Assembly (NCBI GenBank): GCA_947585595.1
Contig: CANPXB010000002.1
Span: 1 to 64,000, forward strand
DNA: 64,000 nucleotides
DNA from: an uncultured Bacilli bacterium
Lineage (GTDB): Bacteria > Bacillota_I > Bacilli_A > RF39 > UBA660
Direction: 5' to 3'
In this document: in pieces, positions 33,981 to 43,700 of the stretch
Layout: every line of letters begins with the position of its first letter
How positions within the stretch are numbered: the stretch's first letter is position 1
Notes under the pieces: model-generated
The model's input: only the letters and a program-made list of their open reading frames with translations
Told to the model about the DNA's origin: nothing
Databases searched by the model: none
Position numbers and translations under genes: made by a program

Positions 33981-35497
33981 TATCTCTCCATTTCTCTTAA
34001 TTTAACTCTATCTATTTTACCATTGGCATTCATAGGCATTACTTTTAATCTAATTACTTCATTAGGAACCATATATGGTACTAATCTTTCTTTAGCTTCT
34101 TTTATAACATCTTCTTCACTTAAATTATTAGATTGATAATATAAAACTATATGACTATTAGCTATATCATATATACAAGCACAAGATAAAATACCATCTA
34201 TGGCAAAGATATTACTTTCTATCTCCCCTAATTCTATACGATAACCCATATGTTTTATTTGAAAATCTTTTCTTCCTAAATAAATTATTTCCCCATTTTC
34301 ATTATATTTAACTAAGTCTCCTGTTTTATATAATAACTCTGGATAATAAGGGTTTAATGGATTTTGAACAAAAGCTTCTTTTGTCTTTTCTGGTTGATTA
34401 TAATAACCCAATCCTAAGAAAGAACCTCTTACATACAACTCTCCCGCTTCACCTTTCTTAGCTTCTTTATTATCATCAGTAATAATTAAAACATCACAAT
34501 TATCAAATGGTATACCAATTGGTAATGATTCATTATCTTTAAATTCACGATTAACTATATAATAAGTACATGTATCAGTTATCTCTGTAGGTCCATATAA
34601 ATTAGCATATAAAGCCTTAGGTAATTTACTTCGCCACATATTAAGTTGTTTAGTTGGCATTACTTCACCAGCAAATAATATAGTATGTAGATATTCTGGT
34701 AATATTGTATCTAATGTTTTAAAATTAACTACAATTGATAAAGCAGATGGTACCCAATAAATAGTATTTATTTTAAACTTATTTAAATGTTCAATTAACT
34801 TAACTGGAAATGAAAAATACATCTTAGGAATTATATTAAATGTTGCACCACTAACTATTGTTGCAAATATATCTAATATTGACATACTAAAATAAAATGG
34901 TGTCTGACTACCAAAAACAGTCTTATCATCTATCTTAAAAGTCTTACATATAACTGTCGCATAATCAATTACTGAACGATGACATATAACTGAACCTTTT
35001 GGTACTCCAGTTGATCCACTCGTAAATAAAATATATAAAGGATCAGTATCAATTAATATTTCATTAACATGATCTACATTATCTATATCTATCTTACATT
35101 TAACTAAGTCTTCAACCATTATCTTCTTTAAATTAAATTCACTACATTTATTACTATTCTTCTCATCCGTAATAATAGCTTTAGGATTTAATGTCTCAAT
35201 AATTGAATTAATTCTTTCTATTGGACTATTAACATCAATTACTGTATAACAAGCTCCAGCTATAGCCGAAGAAAACATTGCTTCTAAACAATTAATAGTC
35301 TTATCTATAAAAATAATAACATTCTGTTTAGTTAAATCTTCTTTTATTAAATATGAAGCCCCTTTTAAACAATCATTATAAAAATCATTATATGATATTT
35401 CACGATTTACTTCTGAAAATATTATTTTATCTTTATATTTATTAGTCGTGTCTTCTAATACTTCTTTAATTGTCTTATACACTTCAATCACCCACAC
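33980..35497 (-). CDS. Adenylation-domain ligase (DltA-like); true start probably a downstream GTG
   Basis: LFTSGSTGVPKGSVICHRS, NLYGPTEITDTCTYY, YKTGDLVKYNENGEIIYLGRKDFQIKHMGYRIELGEIE, NANGKIDR. Confidence 0.88.
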   Translation of the reverse strand: MWVIEVYKTIKEVLEDTTNKYKDKIIFSEVNREISYNDFYNDCLKGASYLIKEDLTKQNVIIFIDKTINCLEAMFSSAIAGACYTVIDVNSPIERINSIIETLNPKAIITDEKNSNKCSEFNLKKIMVEDLVKCKIDIDNVDHVNEILIDTDPLYILFTSGSTGVPKGSVICHRSVIDYATVICKTFKIDDKTVFGSQTPFYFSMSILDIFATIVSGATFNIIPKMYFSFPVKLIEHLNKFKINTIYWVPSALSIVVNFKTLDTILPEYLHTILFAGEVMPTKQLNMWRSKLPKALYANLYGPTEITDTCTYYIVNREFKDNESLPIGIPFDNCDVLIITDDNKEAKKGEAGELYVRGSFLGLGYYNQPEKTKEAFVQNPLNPYYPELLYKTGDLVKYNENGEIIYLGRKDFQIKHMGYRIELGEIESNIFAIDGILSCACIYDIANSHIVLYYQSNNLSEEDVIKEAKERLVPYMVPNEVIRLKVMPMNANGKIDRVKLREMER

Positions 35498-35528
35498 ACG
35501 TCTTCAAAAAAATTATATCACTATATCT

Positions 35529-36035
35529 TTATCTTTGTGCAATATAGTTATCAATATTAGCCATTTCTTTATTTAAAAGAGTTTCTTCACCATGTCCTGG
35601 ATATAATCTAGTTGTTCCTGGATATTTCTTTATCTTTCTTAAACTATTCATCATTTCTTCTTTATTACTACCAGGTAATCCTAATATTCCAATATCTCCC
35701 TTAAGAATAAAATCTCCTGTAAACATAACTTCTTCTTGAGGAAAATAAAAGCACTTTAAATCTCTAGCATGTCCTGGTGTATAAACTATTTCATAATTAA
35801 AATCAGGTATTACAGCATCTTCTTTTATTTGAAAATAACTTTCTATATCTTTTAATGCTCCAACATGATCAAAATGATGATGCGTAACTAACACTCCAAC
35901 AATATTCTTATCATTACAAAATTTAATTATCTTATCAGCTTCCGCTCCGGGATCAATAATAATTGATTTATTATTGAATGTTAAAACATAACAATTTTCT
36001 TTTAAAAACCCTACAACTATTTTTTCAATTTGCAT
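35529..36035 (-). CDS. MBL-fold metallohydrolase (glyoxalase II-like)
   Basis: VLVTHHHFDHVGAL, YTPGHA, FTGDFIL, YPGHGEET. Confidence 0.85.
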   Translation of the reverse strand: MQIEKIVVGFLKENCYVLTFNNKSIIIDPGAEADKIIKFCNDKNIVGVLVTHHHFDHVGALKDIESYFQIKEDAVIPDFNYEIVYTPGHARDLKCFYFPQEEVMFTGDFILKGDIGILGLPGSNKEEMMNSLRKIKKYPGTTRLYPGHGEETLLNKEMANIDNYIAQR

Positions 36036-36123
36036 AAAATCATCTCTTAAGTATTATAGCACTATTCTAAGGTAAATTTGGCAAATTCTTCTTTTTTTGT
36101 TATATTTTTTATAGGGTGATTAA

Positions 36124-37104
36124 ATGATGGGACAGAGAAATAGAAAATTAGCAGCTCTTTTAACTGGCACTATTATCGCTGCCAATACTTTTACTATGTC
36201 CACCCCTCATTCTCACGAATATCTTAAAAATACTTATCGTTTATCATCACCAATTATATATACTTCAACTGAAACTCACAGTTTAATTAGTGATTTTATG
36301 ACTGAAACCCAAGTTAAAGTTCCTTTAAATGATGCAATGGTTCCTCAAGGTTTAACTATTGCCAATGAACAATATTTAATAAGTACTTATGATTATAAAA
36401 AAGAACAATCATCAAGAATCTATGTCTGTGATGAAGAAGGTATTAAAAATGAATGTTCTTTAGGTTTTAAAGCTCATGTTGGTGGTATAGCTTATGATGA
36501 AAATAATGATTTAGTCTGGGTTGCTGCTAATGATGGTTATGTTAATGCTTATCCCTGTAATTCTATTACTAAAGAAAAAGATACTTTAACCTGTGATACT
36601 ACTTTTAATGTTGGATCAGGTTGTAAAAACTACTTAAATCCTTTAAAAAACTCTATATCATATCTAACAGTTGATAACAATCATTTATATGTTGGTAGTT
36701 TCGCCTTATCTAAATATGGTTTAGTAAAAAAATATCATATTACTAATAACCATGGTACTATCAATTTATCATTAGTTAATACATTTAAAGTCCCAACTAA
36801 AGTCCAAGGATTAACTATCTATCATAAAGATGATAAAGATTATTTACTTCTAAGTCGTTCATTTGGGGAAAACACTCCATCTATCTTACAAATATTTCCT
36901 TATGAAGAAGATATTGATGATTATACTAATTCTAAAATAAATAGTGTTTGTTATAAAACCGATGCAATGATGGAACAAATTACAATTAATAATGATACTT
37001 TATATGCTATTTTTGAATCATCTGCTTATCCATATCGTTATAGTTCATCAAGTGCTGATAACTTAGAATCTACTGATATGTCCTTAGTTCTACTACCTAA
37101 ATAA
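36124..37104 (+). CDS. Secreted protein of unknown function, possibly beta-propeller-like
   Basis: N-terminal signal (LAALLTGTIIAANTFTMS); repeated strand-like segments. Confidence 0.5.
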   Translation: MMGQRNRKLAALLTGTIIAANTFTMSTPHSHEYLKNTYRLSSPIIYTSTETHSLISDFMTETQVKVPLNDAMVPQGLTIANEQYLISTYDYKKEQSSRIYVCDEEGIKNECSLGFKAHVGGIAYDENNDLVWVAANDGYVNAYPCNSITKEKDTLTCDTTFNVGSGCKNYLNPLKNSISYLTVDNNHLYVGSFALSKYGLVKKYHITNNHGTINLSLVNTFKVPTKVQGLTIYHKDDKDYLLLSRSFGENTPSILQIFPYEEDIDDYTNSKINSVCYKTDAMMEQITINNDTLYAIFESSAYPYRYSSSSADNLESTDMSLVLLPK

Positions 37105-37114
37105 AGGTAGTTTT

Positions 37115-38734
37115 TTAATTGCTAACTTTTACTTCATAATAAACAATATATCTTTTAGTCCCCATAGTATCAAATCCTCTTTTAAATTCATAATTAATAT
37201 ATAATTCTTTCTCTATTAAATAATTTAAATAAATATCTAAATAAATCTTTTCCTCTATCTTAGATACTCTAATTTCTTTAAGTAATAAACTAATTATCTT
37301 CTCTTCTATCTTTTTAGTCTTAACTTTATCTTCTATAATCTTTTTTATATCCTTATTAACTACTTTATTTCTTTTAAATATCTTCATTCTTTTCTTAATA
37401 TCTTCTATCTCTTCATTAAAACTATTATTTCTTTTTCTAAACTCTTCATCACTTATTAAATCTTTAATCTTTAAATCTAATAACTTATCTTTTTTTATTT
37501 CAATTCTTCTAATATCTTCTCCTAATTTATTCTCATCTTTCTTATTAATATTAACTTTCTCATAATAATTTAATAACATATTAACTACTTTATTTAAATC
37601 AATATTTAATTTATCAATAATATCTTTAAATATATATTTTAATTCTGATTCTCTTATATTAGCTGTATCACAATATTCTTTACCATACCTTAAATACTTA
37701 GAACATACCCAAGTAATATCTTTCTTATTAGTTCTAAATATTCTTCGATAAAATAAAGCATTATGACATTTACAATATATCTTCCCACTATATAAATATT
37801 GTTCTTGTACTATTATCTTTTTCTTTCTTTTATTTAATCTATTATTTGCCATCTCCCATAACTTACTATCTATAATAGGTGGAATATTCTCTTTATCTTC
37901 ATACATAACCCATTCATTTTGTTTAAAATATTTAATTTTTTTCGTCATATAATCTTCGACTTCTGATTTCCTACCACAATAAAAACCCTTATACTTAGGA
38001 TTTGCTATCATTCTTGTTATCGTTGCTACCGACCATTTTCTTACCTTCCTAGATAATATATTATCTTTATTTAATTCCTTAACTATTTTATTTACTGATA
38101 ATTCATCTATCGCATACCAACTATATATCTTTCTTATTATATCTGCTTCATCCTTAATAATAATTAATTTCTTCGTATTCTTATCTTTCTTATAGCCATA
38201 TAACATATCATTACCTAAAATCTCCCCTCTTAAAATAGCTCTTTTCATGCCAAACTTAACTCTTTCTGATAATCTTCTAATTTCATCTTGTGCCATCGAA
38301 GCCATAATTGTAAGTCTTAGTTCCGCATCAGGTAATGCTGTATTAATATTATCGTTAATAAACAAAACAGCCACACCATATTTAAGTAATTCCCTTGTAT
38401 ATTTAATACTATCTAAAGTATTACGTGAAAACCTTGATATCTCTTTAGTCACTATTAAATCAAATTTATTCTTCTTAGCATCATCAATCATCTTCATAAA
38501 ATTATCTCTTTTTACATCACTCGTCCCTGTAATTCCATCATCAACATAACCTGGTATATAAGTCCAATTACTATTACTTTTAATCATTTCTTCAAAGTGT
38601 TCTATTTGATTTAATAATGATTTATGTTGCTCTAAATGATTAGTTGAAACTCTTACATAATCAGTAACTCTTAATTTTATATTACTAAGATTAACTCCCA
38701 TATTTAATTGTTCTCTTATTTTATATAGATCCAT
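37115..38734 (-). CDS. Large serine recombinase (element 1 integrase)
   Basis: YVRVSTNHLEQHKSLLNQIEHF, DDGITGTSDVKRDNFMKMIDDAKKNKFDLIVTKEISRFSRNTLD; recombinase and zinc-ribbon regions. Confidence 0.93.
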   Translation of the reverse strand: MDLYKIREQLNMGVNLSNIKLRVTDYVRVSTNHLEQHKSLLNQIEHFEEMIKSNSNWTYIPGYVDDGITGTSDVKRDNFMKMIDDAKKNKFDLIVTKEISRFSRNTLDSIKYTRELLKYGVAVLFINDNINTALPDAELRLTIMASMAQDEIRRLSERVKFGMKRAILRGEILGNDMLYGYKKDKNTKKLIIIKDEADIIRKIYSWYAIDELSVNKIVKELNKDNILSRKVRKWSVATITRMIANPKYKGFYCGRKSEVEDYMTKKIKYFKQNEWVMYEDKENIPPIIDSKLWEMANNRLNKRKKKIIVQEQYLYSGKIYCKCHNALFYRRIFRTNKKDITWVCSKYLRYGKEYCDTANIRESELKYIFKDIIDKLNIDLNKVVNMLLNYYEKVNINKKDENKLGEDIRRIEIKKDKLLDLKIKDLISDEEFRKRNNSFNEEIEDIKKRMKIFKRNKVVNKDIKKIIEDKVKTKKIEEKIISLLLKEIRVSKIEEKIYLDIYLNYLIEKELYINYEFKRGFDTMGTKRYIVYYEVKVSN

Positions 38735-38861
38735 TATCTAATTCCTTTAGTATACTCACTTCAACTTGTTTATAAACTTGATAAGTAATTCTATTTTCTT
38801 CAAATAATTCTTTATTAATTAATAAAGCTATCTTTAAATAAATTAATCTTTTATTCATCAT
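38721..38861 (-). CDS. Small SHOCT-like protein overlapping the recombinase start (not in the ORF track)
   Basis: MMNKRLIYLKIALLINKELFEENRITYQVYKQVEVSILKELDNGSI; overlaps the recombinase ATG by 14 nt. Confidence 0.6.
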   Translation of the reverse strand: MMNKRLIYLKIALLINKELFEENRITYQVYKQVEVSILKELDNGSI

Positions 38862-38926
38862 TAATCACTTACTTAACCCTATGTATAATATTTATTATTT
38901 AGTACTTTCTTTTACTATCATTAAGA

Positions 38927-38941
38927 GAACCTAATGCAACA
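38927..38941 (+). repeat. Element 1 right att site (attR-like)
   Basis: GAACCTAATGCAACA, shared core with 22117-22131. Confidence 0.7.
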
Positions 38942-39334
38942 AAGTTAGAAAAAGAAGGCTTAGGTTATGTTGTTGGAAGTATTGGAAAACTATCTGGTGA
39001 AATGCCATATACTGCTTTCTATGCTCGTCAAAGTTTCATTAATAAAAACCAAGACCTAATTAATAAATTTAATAAAGCTATCAATAAAGGTTTAAATTAC
39101 GTTAATAATCATTCAGCTAAAGAAATAGCTGAAATAATACTACCTCAATTTCCAGATAACTCTCTTAATGATATTGAAGTTATAGTAAAAAGATATAAAG
39201 ATGCCGATTCTTGGCTTAATAATACAACCATTTCTGAAGAATCATATAAAAACTTAGAGAATATAATGATAGATAATAATTTATTAAATGATTATGTTCC
39301 ATTTAAAGATTTAGTAATTAATTTAAATGACTAA
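38931..39334 (+). pseudogene. NMT1-type ABC substrate-binding protein, 3' portion
   Basis: In-frame continuation PNATKLEKEGLGYVVGSIGKLSGEMPYTAFYARQSFINKNQDL. Confidence 0.85.
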
Positions 39335-39749
39335 ATTATTAGAAGTAAAAAATATAAGTAAAAAGTTTAATACTACTAAAGGTGAAATAGAAGCTATTAA
39401 AGATATTAGCTTTGATGTTAATGAAGGTGAGTTTATTGCAATAGTTGGCACATCTGGTTGTGGTAAAAGTACTCTACTTTCTATATTAGCTAATCTAACT
39501 AAACAAACAGATGGTACTATTAAATATTATAAAGATAAGCCAATTATTGGTTATATGTTACAAGAAGATGCTTTATTTGAACATTTAAAAATAATCGACA
39601 ATGTTTATCTTGGTTTAAAAGTTCAACATAAATTATCTGATAGTAATAAAGAATATGCTTTAAATTTATTAAAAAAATATAATTTAGAAAAATTCATTAA
39701 TCAAAAACCAAGTGAATTATCTGGTGGTATGAAACAAAGAGTTGCTTGA
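39327..39749 (+). pseudogene. ABC transporter ATPase, 5' portion (interrupted by element 2)
   Basis: VGTSGCGKSTLLSILANL Walker A; ends at the signature LSGGMKQRVA*. Confidence 0.9.
39735..39747 (+). repeat. Element 2 left core repeat
   Basis: CAAAGAGTTGCTT. Confidence 0.85.
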
Positions 39750-39789
39750 ATATTCTAAACACACTTTCTATCATAAAAAAACTGATAAA

Positions 39790-40767
39790 TTATTCTTTAT
39801 CAGTTTTAATCTCTTTAACTTTTTTAGGTTTAATAGCTAAGAAACATATTGTTCCCGCTAAACCTACTAAAGCAACACCAATAATAATTTCTACTATCTT
39901 AGATAAGCCATCTTCTTCATCGGTAATCTCTTCTTCATTATTATCTTTACTTTCTTCATCATCGTCTCCATCTTCACTATAATCATTATAGTCATCATAA
40001 TTATCATCATCACCTGATACTCCAGATCCATTACTATCTGTTCCATTATTAGATGAAAATCCGTTAGAAGAATCATTATTACTTGAACCACTATTACTAG
40101 AACCATTACTACTATTACTACTTGATCCACTACTTTGTGATCCATTATTACTTACATTATTACCCGAAGAAGATTGATTATCTTTGTTATCATCTTTCTT
40201 ATCATCAGTATCTTTTTTATCATCGTCTTGCTTATTATCATCTTGTTTATCATTATCAGTACTAGGACTATTTATTTTATAGGTAAATGAATGTGTTCCT
40301 AATTCAGGTGTTAAATTCTTTGAATACCAATCATTAGCAACAATTGTTAATTTAGTACACTCAAATGAATAAGTTGTATTACTTTTCGCATCACTTTCAA
40401 AAATAATATTTCCTAGAACTAATTCCTTATTAGCATTTAATAAGTTATGACCAGTACCTACTCCCCCAGTTGATACAATTATTCTTATAGTATGATTATT
40501 TTCATCATGTTTAATTTCTTTAGTACTACTTTTAGCTACATTACTATCAAGATTAATTTGTTTATATTTAACATTACCACTATATTTTAAAGTAATATCA
40601 AATCCCCCAACAAACCCTTCTTCAAAATGCAAAGTAGCTTTTATATTACCATTGCTATTTTCACTAAATGTTAATTTATCAGCAGCACTAACTGAAGTAA
40701 GTGAGATAAAGATGCTTATTACAAATACGACAATAGCTGTTATAACTCTCTTCTGCATCTTTATCAC
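39790..40767 (-). CDS. Membrane-anchored cohesin-like surface protein
   Basis: Signal peptide; cohesin-like beta-rich domain (VGGFDITLKYSGNVKYKQIN...NKELVLGNIIFESDAKSNTTYSFE); long D/S/N/G-rich linker; C-terminal TM plus Lys tail. Confidence 0.7.
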   Translation of the reverse strand: MIKMQKRVITAIVVFVISIFISLTSVSAADKLTFSENSNGNIKATLHFEEGFVGGFDITLKYSGNVKYKQINLDSNVAKSSTKEIKHDENNHTIRIIVSTGGVGTGHNLLNANKELVLGNIIFESDAKSNTTYSFECTKLTIVANDWYSKNLTPELGTHSFTYKINSPSTDNDKQDDNKQDDDKKDTDDKKDDNKDNQSSSGNNVSNNGSQSSGSSSNSSNGSSNSGSSNNDSSNGFSSNNGTDSNGSGVSGDDDNYDDYNDYSEDGDDDEESKDNNEEEITDEEDGLSKIVEIIIGVALVGLAGTICFLAIKPKKVKEIKTDKE

Positions 40768-43700
40768 TCCTTATTACTATTTAAATCTGAACTAGTTATC
40801 TTCATTTTTGGTAATTGATTATAACCTAACTCTTTAACATTTACCGCTTTAGAAGTACTAGTTAATCTTTGACCTTCATTCGTCTCGGCATCATTAACAC
40901 GATACAAGTAAGCACGAATAGATTCTTCAGCAGCTAACATTGCTTCATATTGCTCTTTAGTCATTACATATAACCAAGTACCACTAGCAACTTCATATAC
41001 TGATTTATCACTATTTAATTCAGCAAAGATCAATTGATATCCACCATAATTTTTCGTTCCATTAGATGCATTACCTATTAATAGGACATTAAATGCTGGA
41101 TTACCACGATAAGTACCTTTAATTACAACTGAACCAGCTTCAATCTTACCTTTAACTTTTCCATTTTCGTCTTTAACTTCATCCTTGCATCCTTCTGTTA
41201 AATAACAGTAATCTTCTTCTAAAACTCCAATAGATGGTTTACCATTATCTACATCAATATCAACATTATCTCCAGGAGGAGCAATAACATCAATTTCTGC
41301 TCCAGATAAACCAGTTATATTACCAACAGATTCTATCTTAATATAAGTAATATTATTATAAGTCCATAATTGATTCTTACTATCAGTACCTTCCTTCATG
41401 AAGTAGATAGTTTTTTCAGCACTTTCAGCACTTAAATCAAATGATCCAGTACCAGCAAGAGTCCAACTATTATCATTACCAGTCGCACTTACATAAATAT
41501 TATATTTATTAATTGTATTAGAATCTAATGCTCCGTCAGTAACTATCGCTTTATACTTAATACCACTTACAGACATTGAATTATTTAAATTAATAATTAC
41601 ATAAGCATTACTATTATCATCAGATGCACTAGGTTTATCTCCACTAATATTGTATTGTTTAATCTTTTCTGTACCTTTAAATACCGTATCAACTCTACCA
41701 TCAATTAAGTTATTTACTTTTAATGTAGAATAATCCATCTTTTCATCTTCAGCATTAACAACTTCATTAGGTTCTTTAACATTAGATGTAATTGTAAAGG
41801 CATCTTTCTTAACGCTACCATCATGAGCTATTTTAACTTCTTCTAAAGTAACTTTCTTTGTAGGTGTTAAATAATAATCATAAGCAACTACTGAATATGT
41901 ATAAGCTCTATTATTTTCTGCTCCTACATTATCAACAAACTCACTAACATTATCTTTATTTTCGACAAAGGCAATTGGTACATCATTACGTAAAATTTCA
42001 TAACCTAGTATTTTATCAGAATCAGCTTTTAAACCTAAGTTAATTGTTACTCTTTTATTTCCTGCATCAGTATTCTTAATACTAGCCGTTAAAATATCTG
42101 CATCATTAGTAATACCTTGACTACCAGCTAATTTATAACGCCATGCCTTATCATTTAAATAATAGATAGGTCTAGTTTCTTCAGGATATCCTAATTCCTT
42201 AATTTCTGCTTTTAATGTATCACTCGCATATAAACCCCAAGTTTCAAAGAACTTAGTTAAATCTTTTTCTACTGCTTTAGAAGCAAATAGAATAGTTAAA
42301 TCATCACGACTATATTTCTTTTCTGTATTAGAATAAGCTCTACCTATTTTATTTACTCTAGCTAATACAGAGTCTTTATCTTCAAAAGTCTTACCTTCAT
42401 CATAAGCTAGATGTAATTGCCAATACATACCAAGTTGAACAAATACATTTTGGGCTCTTCCTATTGTATGTGAAGTAACTTTATCATAAATCTTATCATA
42501 ACCTTGAAGTTCTAATCGTGAATTATCTTTATCATTACTTGTTTGCGCAAGTAAAGCATAGATATTATTTGTTACTTCCGCAAATACAGTACCACTTAAA
42601 TTGATTTGGTGACCAACTTCATGGCTGATACCCCAACCAAAGTAACCAGTTGCATCTGCTCTATTTCTATGAGCTGTAACAAGACCACCAATTGAACCAT
42701 ATTCAATACCTACATGATATCCCCCAGCATACATAAACGCTCCATAGAACATCTGCATGTAACGAATATTAATTCTTGCTTTAGGCATTTTATCCGCTGA
42801 TTTTGTATCATCTGTTTCAATAAATCCCTTTTGACGATAGAAGAATTCCATCATTTCATCAAATGCTTCCATTGATTCATATAAACGATCAACTTTTTGA
42901 TCAGTACTAGTAAGCCCTGAATCTAATGCATCCTCTACCGCTTTACTTGATACAGAGAATAATCCATATTTTGTAACTATTTCTGTTGAACCTAAAACAC
43001 TTGTCCCTTTATTAAATGTACCTTTACCTTCACTTGCATAAACACTATCAAGTTTGCTATTGTAATTTTTTAATTCTTCAATATATTTTTTAATTTCTGC
43101 TTTTTTCTCGGTATCATCCATAAGTAATGTTGTATCAACCATTGGTATTTTAGTACCACCACTAACACGTACTTTAATTGGTGTATTCGCATTAGGAGTT
43201 GATGTATAACGAATATATACACTACCACCACGTTCAGCATCAACTGATGAACCAATTGTTGGTACTTGAATTATATTTAAACCTTTATTTAAACTTACAA
43301 CACTATTCCATTCACTAGCTTCTGCATGATATTGCGTAAACACTATTTGCGCATTAATTGGACCATTTGATCCAACATAAACATTTAATGTTTCACCAGG
43401 TCTTGCTATAACACCTAATGGTTGATAATCACTAATTGTCATTGCAAATTTAACATGATTATTATAATAATTTGATATATTTGGATTTAGTTCAATAACA
43501 TCATCAATTTTTTCATCTTTTAATATCTTTTCTGCATATTCTAAATCAGCTAGAATACTTGCTTTATAAGGATTATCTTCACCATGATCTTGTTCATTTG
43601 CTCTTTTTCTTAATTCATCAATCTTTTCTTGATTAACCCCATCAGCTAAAACTAATCTTAAATCATCAGTAAATAGTTTAGCAACATCATCAACTAAAGA

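Larger units (their letters stand above)
22117..38930. mobile_element. Element 1: serine-recombinase integrative element (~16.8 kb) in the binding-protein gene
   Basis: Flanked by GAAC[T/C]TAATGCAACA at 22117-22131 and 38927-38941; deleting it restores the frame LFE-PNATKLEKEGLGYVV; large serine recombinase at the right end. Confidence 0.85.

Noticed and set aside
38247-38549. 100-aa plus-strand ORF
   Set aside because: Antisense to the serine recombinase catalytic domain.
39746-39982. 78-aa ORF at the ATPase/element 2 junction
   Set aside because: Antisense to the cohesin-like protein's C-terminus; Ser/Leu low-complexity shadow.
39894-40145. 83-aa ORF within the cohesin-like linker
   Set aside because: Out-of-frame reading of the low-complexity linker.
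40021-40180. CRISPR-like or tandem repeat array (repeated ATTACTACTTGATCC-type words)
   Set aside because: Codon-level low complexity of the Ser/Asn/Gly linker; no spacer-repeat periodicity.
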